Assembly: GCA_019636345.1 (NCBI GenBank)
Contig: JAHBXQ010000003.1
Location: forward strand, 620,001 to 684,000
From: Pirellulales bacterium
GTDB taxonomy: Bacteria; Planctomycetota; Planctomycetia; Pirellulales; Lacipirellulaceae
DNA: 64,000 nucleotides
Reading direction: 5' to 3'
Shown here piece by piece: positions 34,738 through 44,364 of the stretch. The notes beneath the pieces were generated by a model that saw nothing but the letters and a program-made list of their open reading frames with translations, ran no database searches and was not told the origin of the DNA. The number at the start of each line of letters is the position of its first letter. Within the stretch, counting starts at the first letter, position 1. The position numbers were made by a program, and so were the translations under genes.

Positions 34738-37182
34738 ATGACTACGGCGCTTCCGAGATCGAGCAACCGACACGTCTGTTCCGCCAAGTCGACCCGTCCG
34801 CTTCGAAGGTCCTCGCACGCGCGGCGCTCGAAGCTTGCAGCGCTTTGTCAGAGACTCGGGGGCAGCTTGCGGGCTGCTTTTGCGCCTGGGCGACTTTGCG
34901 CGAGCCTTCTTCTTGTCGGTTCCTCGATCGCCGGCGCCGGCGAGCCACGGTTGGATCGGCTGGAACCGCAGGGGGCGCAGCGGGGGACGACTGTCGCGGT
35001 CGAGTTGTTCGGCCCGCGACTCGGCAAGGCGCCGCAGGGGCTGCTCTGGTCGCGCGCGGGGATCGAGGCGACCAAGCTGGAAGTGGTCGACGACAACCGC
35101 GTCCGGGTCGAGTTGATCGTCGCCGCGGATTGCCCGCCGGGCATTCACCCGCTGCGGGTTCACACGGCCACGGGGTTGTCGAATCTGGTTCAATTTCACG
35201 TCGGCGCCTTGGCCGAGTTGAGCGAGGTCGAACCGAACGATGCTCCTGAAGCGGCGCAGGCGATTCCTCTCGACACGGTCGTCAGCGGACTTGTGCAGGG
35301 GGCCGACGTCGACCGCTTTGCGGTCGAGTTGGCCGAGGGGGAGCGATTGTCGATCGAGGTCGAAGGGCTACGGCTGGGACGCACGATGTTCGACCCGGCG
35401 ATCGCCGTTCTTGACCCCGCTGGACATGAGATCGCGGCCAGCGACGACGCGGGGCCAGCGTATCGCGACGCGTTCTGCTCGCTGCTCGCACCGCAGGCGG
35501 GCCGCTACCTCGTCTTGGTCCGCGACGCGGCGCTGCAAGGGGACGGCCGGTCGAGCTACCGGCTTCACGTGGGTCGCTTCCCGCGCCCGGCGGCCGTGAC
35601 GCCGCTTGGCGGGCGGCCGGGGGAGAAGCTCGCGGTCCGGTTTCTCGGCGACGCGGCAGGCGAATTGAACGCCGAGATCGAACTGCCGGCCGCCGAGACG
35701 GAGGCCTTTCCCGTGTTCGCCGGCGACGACCGCGGCACGAGCCCCACGCAGTTTCAGCTGCGGGTCGTCGACTTGCCGAACGTGCTGGAGGTCGAACCGA
35801 ACGGCGACCGCGAGCATGCGACCGAGGCGCCCCCCGCGGCGGCGCTCGAGGGGGCGATCGCCGCGGCAGGCGATCTCGATTGGTATCGCGTGCCGCTGCA
35901 GAAAGGGCGGCCTGTCGACGTCCGGATGCACGCCCGACGACTCGGCTCGCCCGTCGACGGCATCGTGCGGGTGTTCGACGCCGCGGGCAGACAACTGGCC
36001 GCCAACGACGACGACCGCGGCGAGCCGGACAGTTCCCTGCGGTTTGCTCCGCCCGAGGACGGCGATTACTTCGTTCGCGTCGAGGACCGCCTCAACCGCG
36101 GCGGGCCGACGTTCGTCTACCGGGTCGAGCTTTCCGCGCCGAGCCCCGCGGTCGATCTGCGGATCGAGGAGCAACAACGCTACGAATCGCAGCGGGTCGT
36201 CGTGCCGCGGGGCAATCGCGCGGCGATCATGGTCGCGGCAAGCCGTCGCGACGTCGGAGGACTGCTGACGATTGCGCCCGGCGAGCTCCCCGCGGGGATC
36301 TCGTCTCCCGCGATGCCGCTTGCCGCCGACGCCAACCTCGTTCCCCTGGTGTTCGAGGCGGCCGAAGATGCGCCGCTGGGGGCGCAGTTGTGGAGCCTCG
36401 TCGCTACGCACGCCGAGGAGGGCAAACAGACGGCGAGCTTCTTCAAACAGCAAACTTGGCTGGTCCGCGGGCGGAACAACTTTCCCATGTGGAACCACTG
36501 GGCCGAGCGACCGCCGATCGCGGTCGTCGAGCCGGCGCCGTTCAAGCTGCGGCTCGTCGAACCGCAGGCTCCGCTCGTGCAGAACGGGTCGAAGGAGCTG
36601 CGCGTCGTCGCCGAACGGGCCGCAGGGTTCACGGCGCCGATCCGGCTGCGGTCGCTCTACAACCCGCCGGGCATGGCGGCGAACAACTCGTTGACGATCC
36701 CTGCCGAGCAGACCGAAGGCACGGTCCCGATCACCGCGGCGGGGAACGCTCGGCTCGGCGAGTTCGACGTGGCGATCGTCGGCGAGGCCGACGTCGACGG
36801 GCTGGTCTCGGTCTCGACGCAACTGGCCAAGCTGCGGATCGCCCCGGGGTACGTGGGACTCGCGTTCGCCCCCGTGGCGACGATGCAGGGAGCGGACGCC
36901 GAGTACGTCGTGCAGGTCGAGCAACGGACCCCGTTCGCCGGGACCGCTCAGGCGGAACTCTTGGGGCTTCCCCCCGGGGTGACGGCGCCGAACGTGGAGA
37001 TCGACAGTCAAGCCGAGCGGATCGTCTTTCCGCTCACAGTGGCCGCGGACGCGCGCGTCGGTCGGCATCAGCAACTGGCGTGTCGCGTGACGATCGTCGA
37101 ACACGGCGAGCCGGTCGTCCACACCCTCGGCACGGGGGAACTGCGGGTTGATCCGGGCGCTCCTCCGGGAGACGCGTCATGA
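34738..37182 (+). CDS. Large exported protein with pre-peptidase C-terminal (PPC) domains
   Basis: 814 residues. A long basic N-region precedes a hydrophobic segment (LCASLLLVGSSIAGAGEP), so it is exported. An IPT/E-set-like start (LEPQGAQRGTTVAVELFG) leads into two PPC-type units, recognised by (S/L)EVEPNDAPEAAQ...VDRFAVELAEGERL...LDPAGHEIAASDD and LEVEPNGDREHATE...LDWYRVPLQKGRPVDVRMHARRLGS. The C-terminal third is a further beta-rich region. There are no catalytic motifs, so it is probably a structural or binding partner of the operon. ATG 34738 has AGGGGG at 34722-34727; ATG 34705 is an alternative. Its stop overlaps the next gene's start (ATGA). Confidence 0.85.
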   Translation: MTTALPRSSNRHVCSAKSTRPLRRSSHARRSKLAALCQRLGGSLRAAFAPGRLCASLLLVGSSIAGAGEPRLDRLEPQGAQRGTTVAVELFGPRLGKAPQGLLWSRAGIEATKLEVVDDNRVRVELIVAADCPPGIHPLRVHTATGLSNLVQFHVGALAELSEVEPNDAPEAAQAIPLDTVVSGLVQGADVDRFAVELAEGERLSIEVEGLRLGRTMFDPAIAVLDPAGHEIAASDDAGPAYRDAFCSLLAPQAGRYLVLVRDAALQGDGRSSYRLHVGRFPRPAAVTPLGGRPGEKLAVRFLGDAAGELNAEIELPAAETEAFPVFAGDDRGTSPTQFQLRVVDLPNVLEVEPNGDREHATEAPPAAALEGAIAAAGDLDWYRVPLQKGRPVDVRMHARRLGSPVDGIVRVFDAAGRQLAANDDDRGEPDSSLRFAPPEDGDYFVRVEDRLNRGGPTFVYRVELSAPSPAVDLRIEEQQRYESQRVVVPRGNRAAIMVAASRRDVGGLLTIAPGELPAGISSPAMPLAADANLVPLVFEAAEDAPLGAQLWSLVATHAEEGKQTASFFKQQTWLVRGRNNFPMWNHWAERPPIAVVEPAPFKLRLVEPQAPLVQNGSKELRVVAERAAGFTAPIRLRSLYNPPGMAANNSLTIPAEQTEGTVPITAAGNARLGEFDVAIVGEADVDGLVSVSTQLAKLRIAPGYVGLAFAPVATMQGADAEYVVQVEQRTPFAGTAQAELLGLPPGVTAPNVEIDSQAERIVFPLTVAADARVGRHQQLACRVTIVEHGEPVVHTLGTGELRVDPGAPPGDAS

Positions 37183-39782
37183 GGGCGATCACGGGTTTCG
37201 ATGCGACGAGCGGCAAGAGAACCACGACGGCACGACGGGCGCAACGAGCGCAACGAGGGGGGGAGTCCTTGGCGGTGAATTCAGCGATCCATGCGTTGGG
37301 GAATACTTGCAGCCGTCGGCGAATCGCGCTTTTCGTTGCTCGACGCGCGGCGGCAGGGCTGGTTCTGGGCCTGCTGGGCGGCGTGCCGCTCGACGCGCTT
37401 GCGGCCGAGTACGTCGAGCTGGCCCTCTACCCGCCGCAGGTCCGGCTCGAAACCGGCGACGACTCGCAGCGGGTTGTCGCGGTGGCGACTCGCGACGACG
37501 GCGTCACGGTCGACGTGACAGCCGAGGTCGTCTGGGATCGCGCCGGCGCGGGGCCCGAGTTGTTTGCGGTGGAGCAGGGGGTCGTCCGTCCCCGCGCCGC
37601 CGGCCAGGCGCGTTTGCGCGCCAGCCTGGGCGAGCTTGGCGCCGAGGCCGACGTCGTGGTCGCATCGCTCGACCCGCGCGACGGCGTCGCCTTCCGCCGT
37701 GACGTGATGCCGGTCTTCATGCGCGCCGGGTGCAACGCCGGCGGATGCCACGGGGCGGCCCTCGGCAAGGACGGGTTCATGCTGTCGCTGTTCGGCTACG
37801 ACCCGGCGGGCGATCACTTCCGCCTGACGCGGCAACTGGCGACGCGGCGGCTCGATCTGGCCGTTCCCGAGGAAAGTCTGCTGTTGACCAAGGCGACCGG
37901 CGGCGTTCCCCACACCGGCGGCAAACGGCTGGAGCCCGGGGACCCGCACTACGACGCGCTCCTGGCGTGGATCGCCGCGGGGGCGCCGGACGACGGGGCC
38001 GACGCCCCGCAGGTCGAGTCGCTGGCCGTCTATCCCCCGCAGTGCGTCTTGGCGGAGCCCGGGGCGACGCAGCAGTTCGTCGCCGTGGCGCGCTACGCCA
38101 ACGGCGAAGAGCGCGACGTGACCGACTTGGCCGTGTTCTTGTCGAACAACGACGCCGCGGCGGCCATCGACTCCGCCGGACTGGTCACGGCCCAGTCCCC
38201 CGGCGAGGCGTTCGTGACTGCTCGGTTCGACGTCCACACCGTGGGGAGCCAGGCGCTGGCGCTCGATCCCGCGGCCGCGTATCAGGCGCCGACCGAGCCG
38301 CCGGCCAACTTCATCGACGAGTTGGTCGAGGCGAAGCTCGCCCGGCTGCGGCTTTCTCCCAGCGGGCTTTGCACCGACGAGGAGTTTCTCCGCCGCGTGA
38401 CGATCGATCTGGCCGGCCGACTGCCGACAGTCGAAGAGCGGGCCGCGTTTCTCGCCGATGCGGCGGCCGAGAATCGCGCCGCGAGACGACTCGCCAAGAT
38501 CGACGAACTGTTGGCCTCGAAGGACTTCGTCGACGTGTGGGCGCTCAAGTGGGCCGAGATGCTGCTCGTGCGCAGCGAACCGAACCGAGTCGAGTACAAG
38601 CCCATGTTCTTGTACTGGCAGTGGATCAGAAATCACGTCGCCGCGGGGACGCCGGCCGACGTCATCGTCCGCGAACTGCTGTCCGCGAGCGGCAGTTCGT
38701 TCACCACGCCGCAGGTCAATTTCTTTCAGATCGAACCCGACCCGAAGAAGACGGCCGAGAACGTCGCCCAGTCGTTCCTGGGGATCCGCGTCCAGTGCGC
38801 CCAGTGCCACAACCATCCGTTCGATCGTTGGACGATGAACGACTACTACGGCTTTGCGGCGTTCTTCGCGCAGGTCGCCCGGAAGCGAACCGAGGATTAC
38901 CGCGAGATCGAGGTGTTCGACCGCGGCGGCGGCGAGGCTCCTCATCCGTTAACGGGGCAGCCGCTGCCGCCGAAGTTCCTGGGGGGCGAGCGTCCCGACG
39001 TGAAGGGGCAAGACCGTCGCGCGGTCGTCGCCGCGTGGATCGCCTCGCCGGACAATCCCTACTTTGCCGCGAATCTGGCCGATCGCGCGTGGGCCCATCT
39101 CATGGGGATCGGCATCGTGCAGGAGGTCGACGACGTGCGAGTCAGCAACCCGCCGAGCAACGCCGCATTGCTCGACGCGCTGGCCGCCCGGCTGGTCGAG
39201 CACCAGTTCGACGTTCGCAAGCTGCTGCGCGACGTCGCGGCCAGCAACGCCTACCAGCGGAGCTCGACGAGCACTGCGGCCAACGCGCACGACGGACGGA
39301 ATTTCGCTCACGCCGCGGTCCGACGGATCCCGGCCGAGGCGCTGCTCGACTGCTTGTGTCAGGCGACCGGGGCCCCGGAGAATCTCCCCGGGCTCCCCCC
39401 CGGGGCTCGAGCCTTGGAGGTCCCCGACGGGCAGGCGGGGGGGTACTTCCTGAAGACCTTCGGCAGGTCGCGCCGCACGACCGTCTGCGCGTGCGAGGCC
39501 CAGGCCGAGCCGACCTTGTCGCAGGCCCTTCACCTGCTTAACGGCGCCGCGGTCCATGCGAAAATCAACCAGGGCAAGCTCGTCGAAACCTGGCTCGACG
39601 CCGGCCAGACCCCGGCCCAGGTCGTCGAGTCGATCTACCTTCGCGCGCTCGGTCGGACGCCGACCGCCGAGGAGTCCGCCGCGCTCGTCGCCCTCTGCGG
39701 CGAGGAGCAGCGCCCGGTCGCCGAACTCAAGGACGCCTTCTGGGCTGTGCTCAACTCGCGCGAGTTTTTGTTTATGAGGTGA
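37179..39782 (+). CDS. DUF1549/DUF1553 cytochrome-like protein with Ig-like domains
   Basis: 867 residues. A signal segment near 55-72 (AAGLVLGLLGGVPLDALAAE) precedes a Big_2-type domain (VELALYPPQVRLETGDDSQR). A heme-like site CNAGGCH (Cys185, C-x4-CH rather than CxxCH) follows, then a second Ig-like domain. The DUF1549 region (FIDELVEAKLARL, EFLRRVTIDLAGRLP, WALKWAEMLLVRSEPN) contains a true CxxCH, CAQCHNHPFDRW at Cys540. DUF1553 ends the protein (WIASPDNPYFAANLADRAWAHLMG, YLRALGRTPTAEE, LNSREFLF). It is exported and probably redox-active, partnered with the DUF1501 protein. The function of this planctomycete family is not established. The start overlaps the PPC gene stop. Confidence 0.92.
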   Translation: MRAITGFDATSGKRTTTARRAQRAQRGGESLAVNSAIHALGNTCSRRRIALFVARRAAAGLVLGLLGGVPLDALAAEYVELALYPPQVRLETGDDSQRVVAVATRDDGVTVDVTAEVVWDRAGAGPELFAVEQGVVRPRAAGQARLRASLGELGAEADVVVASLDPRDGVAFRRDVMPVFMRAGCNAGGCHGAALGKDGFMLSLFGYDPAGDHFRLTRQLATRRLDLAVPEESLLLTKATGGVPHTGGKRLEPGDPHYDALLAWIAAGAPDDGADAPQVESLAVYPPQCVLAEPGATQQFVAVARYANGEERDVTDLAVFLSNNDAAAAIDSAGLVTAQSPGEAFVTARFDVHTVGSQALALDPAAAYQAPTEPPANFIDELVEAKLARLRLSPSGLCTDEEFLRRVTIDLAGRLPTVEERAAFLADAAAENRAARRLAKIDELLASKDFVDVWALKWAEMLLVRSEPNRVEYKPMFLYWQWIRNHVAAGTPADVIVRELLSASGSSFTTPQVNFFQIEPDPKKTAENVAQSFLGIRVQCAQCHNHPFDRWTMNDYYGFAAFFAQVARKRTEDYREIEVFDRGGGEAPHPLTGQPLPPKFLGGERPDVKGQDRRAVVAAWIASPDNPYFAANLADRAWAHLMGIGIVQEVDDVRVSNPPSNAALLDALAARLVEHQFDVRKLLRDVAASNAYQRSSTSTAANAHDGRNFAHAAVRRIPAEALLDCLCQATGAPENLPGLPPGARALEVPDGQAGGYFLKTFGRSRRTTVCACEAQAEPTLSQALHLLNGAAVHAKINQGKLVETWLDAGQTPAQVVESIYLRALGRTPTAEESAALVALCGEEQRPVAELKDAFWAVLNSREFLFMR

Positions 39783-39845
39783 GGGAGCAGAGGTCAAACG
39801 GTTCGCGACAAGTCAGCTCAACAATCCAACATCTCGACATCCGCC

Positions 39846-42110
39846 ATGCGCTTCGCCGAATCCTCGCCTCCGTCGCCCTCGCTGCTGCGCACTGCGCTCT
39901 GCGTCCTCTGCGCGCTCTGCGGCGATCTCGTTCTGGCGCGGCCAGCGTCGGCCGACGAGCCGACGAACGTCACGTACGCCGAGCATGTGCGGCCGATCTT
40001 TCAGGAGCACTGTTTCGCCTGCCACTCGCAGGACGACAAGTCGAGCGACTTGGCTCTCGACGACTACGCCTCGGCCGTGGCGGGCGGGGCGAGCGGCGAG
40101 GTCCTCGTCGCGGGCGATCCGGACGGGTCGCGGCTGTGGGCGCTAGTGACCCACGCCGACTCGCCGGCGATGCCCCCCGACAGCGACAAACTCCCCGACG
40201 CTCAGCTTGCGCTCGTCAAAGCATGGATCGAAGGGGGGCTGCCGGAAAACGCCTCCTCGAAGCCCAAGCCGAAGCCGACCCTCGCCGCGGCCGTGGCGCC
40301 GACGGCGGACAATCGCCCCGTGGGCGAGCCGGCGATGCCCCGCGACGTGCTGTGCGAGCCGGTCGTGGCGCCCGCCCGCCCCGGCGCCGTCGACGCCCTG
40401 GCGGCCAGCCCCTGGGCGCCGTTGGTCGCCGTCGGCGCCCCGCGGCAGGTCGTGCTCTCTCATGCCGACTCCGCGGAAGTGTTGGGCATTTTGCCCTATC
40501 CCGAGGGAACCCCCCGCGTCGTCCGCTTCAGCCGCGACAGCAGCCGGCTGCTGGTCGCCGGGGGGCGGGCCGGCGCCTTCGGCAACGCCGTGCTGTTCGA
40601 CGTCGCCACGGGCGCCCGGTTGGCCGCCGTCGGCGAGGAGGTCGACTCGGTCCTCGCGGCTGATCTCTCCCCCGACCAGTCGCTGGTCGTCGTCGGCGGT
40701 CCGAAGAAGGTGGTGCGCGCTTATCGCGTCGCCGACAACACGACGGCGTACGAGCTGCGCAAACATACCGACTGGATCACCGCCGCCGAGTTCAGCCCCG
40801 ACGGCACGCTGCTGGCCACGGCGGATCGCGCCGGGGGCGTGTTGCTGTGGGACGCCGCGGCCGGGCACGAGACGGCGGTCCTCGCCGGCCATACGCAGCA
40901 CGTCACTGCCGTCGCCTGGCGCAGCGATTCGCAAATGCTCGCCACCGCCGGCGAGGACGGCACGCTTCGGCTGTGGGATCGCACAGGCAAGCAGCTCAAG
41001 TCGGCCGGCGCCCACGGAGGCGTTCTGGCGATCGACTTCCATCGCGACGGCCGGCTCCTCTCGGCAGGCCGCGACCGCGTCGTGAAGCTCTGGGACGGCG
41101 AGCTCAAGCATCTGGCGGACCTGACGACGATGGACGACGCGGCCTTGGCCGTACGGTTTACGCACGACGGCGTCGCCGCGATTGTCGGCGATTGGTCGGG
41201 CGCGGTGCGGGTCGTCGGCGTGGAGTCGCGGGAGACGCTTCGCACGCTGGCCCCCAATCCGCCGCCGCTGGCGCGCCGGCTGGAGCTTGCTCAGCAGGAA
41301 TGCGACGCCCGGCGCGCCGCGTGCGAGCAAGCGACGGCCGCGTTGGCCGAGGCGCGATCGGCGTTGGCGTCGGCCGACGCGGCCCTCGCCCGGCAGGACG
41401 AGGAGCGGCAGAAGTTCGTCGCCGCCGCGACCGCGGCCAGCCAGAATCGCGCCGCTGCCGCGAAGCGCCTCGCCGAGTTCACAAGCGCTTGGCAGCGCGT
41501 CGCCGACGGGGCCGCGGTCGCCGCGCAGAATCTGGCCAAGGCCGAGCAGGCGCTGGCGGAATCGCGTCGCGCGTCGGCCGCCGGCGACAACGGCGAGCCG
41601 TCAGAGGGCGACGACGCCGAGTCGCTTCGCGCCGCGGCAACTCGCGCCGAGCAGGCGGTCGTCGCGGCGCGGTCTGCGCAGCGCAAGGCGGAAGAGCAAG
41701 TGACCGCCGCCGACGCCGCGCGGACAGCGGCTGAGCGACAAGCCGCCGCCGCGGTCGCGGCGCATCGCGCCGCCGAGGCTGACGCGGCCGGTCGCCGCGA
41801 CGCGGCCCCCGCGGCCGATCTCGCCGCGGCGCGACAAACGGTCGGCGAGCGCGAGTCGGCGCTCGCCGCAGCCGCGTCTGCGCAAGCCGCCGCCGAGGAA
41901 CGGCGCGCGCGGATCGCCGCCCAGTGCGACGCTTACCTCAGGGCAGGCGAGCAATTGACCGCCGCCGCCTCGACCGCCGCCCTCGTGCGGGACGAAGCCC
42001 GGGCGAAATACGAAGCCTCCGAGCGCGAGGCCGAACTGGCGGCGGCCCGAGCGGCCGAGTTCGAAGCGGCCGAACAGGCCCGTGCCAAGGCCCGGGCCAA
42101 GGGACGCTGA
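39846..42110 (+). CDS. PSCyt1 cytochrome c / WD40 protein with a C-terminal coiled coil
   Basis: 754 residues. A signal peptide (ending ASADE) is followed by a planctomycete cytochrome c domain with one heme site, CFACH (Cys56, His60), and MPPDSDKLPDAQ. After a Pro-rich link, about seven WD40-type repeats fill residues 185-460 (AAEFSPDGTLLATADRAGGVLLWD, AVAWRSDSQMLATAGEDGTLRLWD and others). From about 475 to the end the sequence is almost entirely Ala, Glu, Arg, Gln and Lys in heptad-like runs, a long coiled coil. It is the last gene of the DUF1501 operon, 63 bases after the DUF1549 gene. It may scaffold the other products; the role is unproven. Confidence 0.92.
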   Translation: MRFAESSPPSPSLLRTALCVLCALCGDLVLARPASADEPTNVTYAEHVRPIFQEHCFACHSQDDKSSDLALDDYASAVAGGASGEVLVAGDPDGSRLWALVTHADSPAMPPDSDKLPDAQLALVKAWIEGGLPENASSKPKPKPTLAAAVAPTADNRPVGEPAMPRDVLCEPVVAPARPGAVDALAASPWAPLVAVGAPRQVVLSHADSAEVLGILPYPEGTPRVVRFSRDSSRLLVAGGRAGAFGNAVLFDVATGARLAAVGEEVDSVLAADLSPDQSLVVVGGPKKVVRAYRVADNTTAYELRKHTDWITAAEFSPDGTLLATADRAGGVLLWDAAAGHETAVLAGHTQHVTAVAWRSDSQMLATAGEDGTLRLWDRTGKQLKSAGAHGGVLAIDFHRDGRLLSAGRDRVVKLWDGELKHLADLTTMDDAALAVRFTHDGVAAIVGDWSGAVRVVGVESRETLRTLAPNPPPLARRLELAQQECDARRAACEQATAALAEARSALASADAALARQDEERQKFVAAATAASQNRAAAAKRLAEFTSAWQRVADGAAVAAQNLAKAEQALAESRRASAAGDNGEPSEGDDAESLRAAATRAEQAVVAARSAQRKAEEQVTAADAARTAAERQAAAAVAAHRAAEADAAGRRDAAPAADLAAARQTVGERESALAAAASAQAAAEERRARIAAQCDAYLRAGEQLTAAASTAALVRDEARAKYEASEREAELAAARAAEFEAAEQARAKARAKGR

Positions 42111-42134
42111 CGGCGCCCGCGGCGCCCGTGACGG

Positions 42135-42599
42135 TCAGAAGGCCTTGATCCGCGGGTTCAGCCGCTTGGCCTTGGCAAACTCGGCCTGCGCCCCGGCTTT
42201 GTTGCCTTGCTTGCCGAGCAAGAATGCGCGGGCTGCATAGACCTCGTCGAGATTCGGAGCGCCTCGCTCCAAATCGTCGAGTCGCGCGGCCGCTTCGGCG
42301 AATTTGCCGGCGGCGGCTTCGGCGACGGCCAGCTTGACCGACGCGCTGCAGTACACGTCGAGATTCAGCAACCGACTGTCGACCGCTTTCCGCAGTTCGA
42401 CCTCGGCCGTCGTGAAGTCGCCCTGTTCGAAGGCCTTCTCTCCAGCTTCGCAGGCGGCTGAGGCGGCGATCCGCGCATCGCCGTGTTCGCTCCCGCCCGA
42501 GGAGCCGCAACCGGCGGTCAGCAACGCCCCGGCGCCGATCGCCAGCATCGTACGACAAAGGCGCCTTTGCGCACTAAAAAACAAGGACGGTTCCGTCAT
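42135..42599 (-). CDS. TPR-like lipoprotein after a DUF1559 gene
   Basis: 154 residues. Lipobox LLTAGC near residue 31. The mature protein is helical with TPR-like repeats (AGEKAFEQGDFTTAEVELRKAV, AEAAAGKFAEAAARLDDLERG, AFLLGKQGNKAGAQAEFAKAKRLNP). It is anchored in the envelope and probably mediates protein contacts. It starts six bases after the DUF1559 stop, so the two are co-translated. It converges with the WD40 gene, 24 bases away. Confidence 0.85.
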   Translation of the reverse strand: MTEPSLFFSAQRRLCRTMLAIGAGALLTAGCGSSGGSEHGDARIAASAACEAGEKAFEQGDFTTAEVELRKAVDSRLLNLDVYCSASVKLAVAEAAAGKFAEAAARLDDLERGAPNLDEVYAARAFLLGKQGNKAGAQAEFAKAKRLNPRIKAF

Positions 42600-42605
42600 G
42601 GGCGG

Positions 42606-43760
42606 CTACAGCTCCGCGTCCGTCGTCTCGCCGCCGTTGCGGCTGCCGACCGCTCGCCAGACGCCCAGGTCGACGCTGTCGGAGACGATGGCCGTGTGAC
42701 CGTCGCCGAAGGCCACGACGACGGTCCCCGGATGATCGCTGCGGGCCGCGATGATGGCATGCTCGTCCGGTGTGTCGGGGATCGCGCTGAAGCTGCCGCA
42801 GTCGTAGCCGCTCCAATTCGGCGGCGCCACGTGGTTGTACTGCGTGCTGTCGTACCCGGCGAACGGCCAACCGTTCGACCAGTCGTCTCCCGGCGGCCAG
42901 CGCCCGGCGGCGAAGAAATCGAAGGTGCTTGCCGTCGGCGTGTAACCTTGACAGTCGTTGAACAACGTTTGCACGGGCATCAGCGTCCGCGATCGATTGC
43001 TGGCGGTCACCATCGCCGATTTGTTCGGGACGGCTTGGCCCGGTACGTCGGCGCTGCCTTTGATTCGCTCGGAGAAGAAGGCGGTCTTCGACAATCCGTC
43101 GGAGTATTCGCCGGCGCGGAGCCCCTTGACTCCCATCGAGAACGCGCCGTTGCCGCCGGCGGGGATTCCTTCGCTCGACAAGACGTTCGGATCGGCCAGC
43201 CCGCCGGTTCCCGTCACCGCCCCCGCGTAGGGGGACGAGCCGCCGAAGTTCGAGCGATAGTTGTTTTCCGAGATGATCGTCACGGTGTTCGCGTCGCTCG
43301 GGCAGATAAACAGCCCGGCCGCCGTGGCGTAGGCGTTATAGTGCGGATTGGTCGGGGTTCCGAGAGTTATCATCCGCTTGTATTGACCGACCTTGAAATC
43401 GATCATGTTGTAGACGTTGCCCGCTTCCATATAGGGCAACAGCCAGATGTGAACCGAGTAGTAGCCCGACTTGAAGGTCGGATTGTAGGGTTCACTATAG
43501 TTGGAATATCCTAGCGGCGTCTCAACGCCGTTGATCGACTTGTCCGGCTTGAGTCGTCCCGGCGGGAACACCCCCTTGGCGCTTTCGTAGTTCGCCGCGG
43601 CCAGGGCCATCTGCTTGACGTTATTGACGCACTGGGTGCGCCGGGCCGCTTCACGCGCCGCTTGGATCGCCGGCAACAGCAGTGCCACCAGCACGCCGAT
43701 AATGGCGATCACGACCAACAGTTCGACGAGTGTAAACGCGGGCGAAACGCGACGGCGCAT
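42606..43760 (-). CDS. DUF1559 pseudopilin-like protein
   Basis: 384 residues. Prepilin-type N-terminus [20 protein letters not shown] with [18 protein letters not shown], and C-terminal H-x9-D-G as [12 protein letters not shown]. The middle has the usual Asn/Gly/Tyr-rich beta region with paired Cys. Like its paralogues it should be processed by prepilin peptidase. It is third in a minus-strand run of DUF1559, lipoprotein, DUF1559, TPR lipoprotein. Confidence 0.93.
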   Translation of the reverse strand: MRRRVSPAFTLVELLVVIAIIGVLVALLLPAIQAAREAARRTQCVNNVKQMALAAANYESAKGVFPPGRLKPDKSINGVETPLGYSNYSEPYNPTFKSGYYSVHIWLLPYMEAGNVYNMIDFKVGQYKRMITLGTPTNPHYNAYATAAGLFICPSDANTVTIISENNYRSNFGGSSPYAGAVTGTGGLADPNVLSSEGIPAGGNGAFSMGVKGLRAGEYSDGLSKTAFFSERIKGSADVPGQAVPNKSAMVTASNRSRTLMPVQTLFNDCQGYTPTASTFDFFAAGRWPPGDDWSNGWPFAGYDSTQYNHVAPPNWSGYDCGSFSAIPDTPDEHAIIAARSDHPGTVVVAFGDGHTAIVSDSVDLGVWRAVGSRNGGETTDAEL

Positions 43761-43843
43761 GGCAAGATTCCTGCGGGGCGATGGGAGCAGGGCCGACCGG
43801 GAGCTACGAGGGAGGCACGGACGCGGCGTACGCCCACTCGCGC

Positions 43844-44281
43844 CTATTGTATCTCAAAGTTCAACTCTTGCTCCCCCGGCGCGACGTCGGCCGACAGGGG
43901 GGTCATGCCGGGATTGCTGTACGCCTCGGGCACTTTGCGGGGCGGGGGGGCCTGCCCCTGGGGGGTGTGGGGCCGGTTCGCCTCTTCGACGCAGACCCGA
44001 TGCCGCCCGATCACGGCCCCTTCGCCCGGCTTCCCTTGGTAGGCGTACTGCAGCGAGTACCGCCCCTGGTCGTCGGTGATCCCGCTCGACCCGACCGAGA
44101 TCTCCACCCCCTCCGGCCCCGGGTCGGGCAAGAAACGGACAAGCAGGTCCTTGGTCGGTTTGCCTCGGAGCTTGACCACGCCCGTGACTTGGCCGAACTT
44201 CGGCTCGGGCTTGCCGCACCCCGCGGAGACGCAGGCGACGAGGACGAGCGCGGTCGGCAGCGAAGCGAGTGTCCGAGTCAT
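43844..44281 (-). CDS. Small lipoprotein between two DUF1559 genes
   Basis: 145 residues. Lipobox CVSAGC near residue 21. The mature part is a beta-sandwich of the regulatory-domain type ([41 protein letters not shown]) similar in layout to the lipoproteins at 24.2 and 61.5 kb. ATG 44281 was chosen; a TTG seven codons upstream is less likely. It starts 83 bases after the DUF1559 gene. Confidence 0.82.
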   Translation of the reverse strand: MTRTLASLPTALVLVACVSAGCGKPEPKFGQVTGVVKLRGKPTKDLLVRFLPDPGPEGVEISVGSSGITDDQGRYSLQYAYQGKPGEGAVIGRHRVCVEEANRPHTPQGQAPPPRKVPEAYSNPGMTPLSADVAPGEQELNFEIQ

Positions 44282-44364
44282 TGCGAACCGTGCGTCCAGC
44301 AAGGAAGGGGGGCGAAGGGCCGGGCGAGCGGCACGAGGCCCAGGACCAAATCAGCGGCAGGGCT

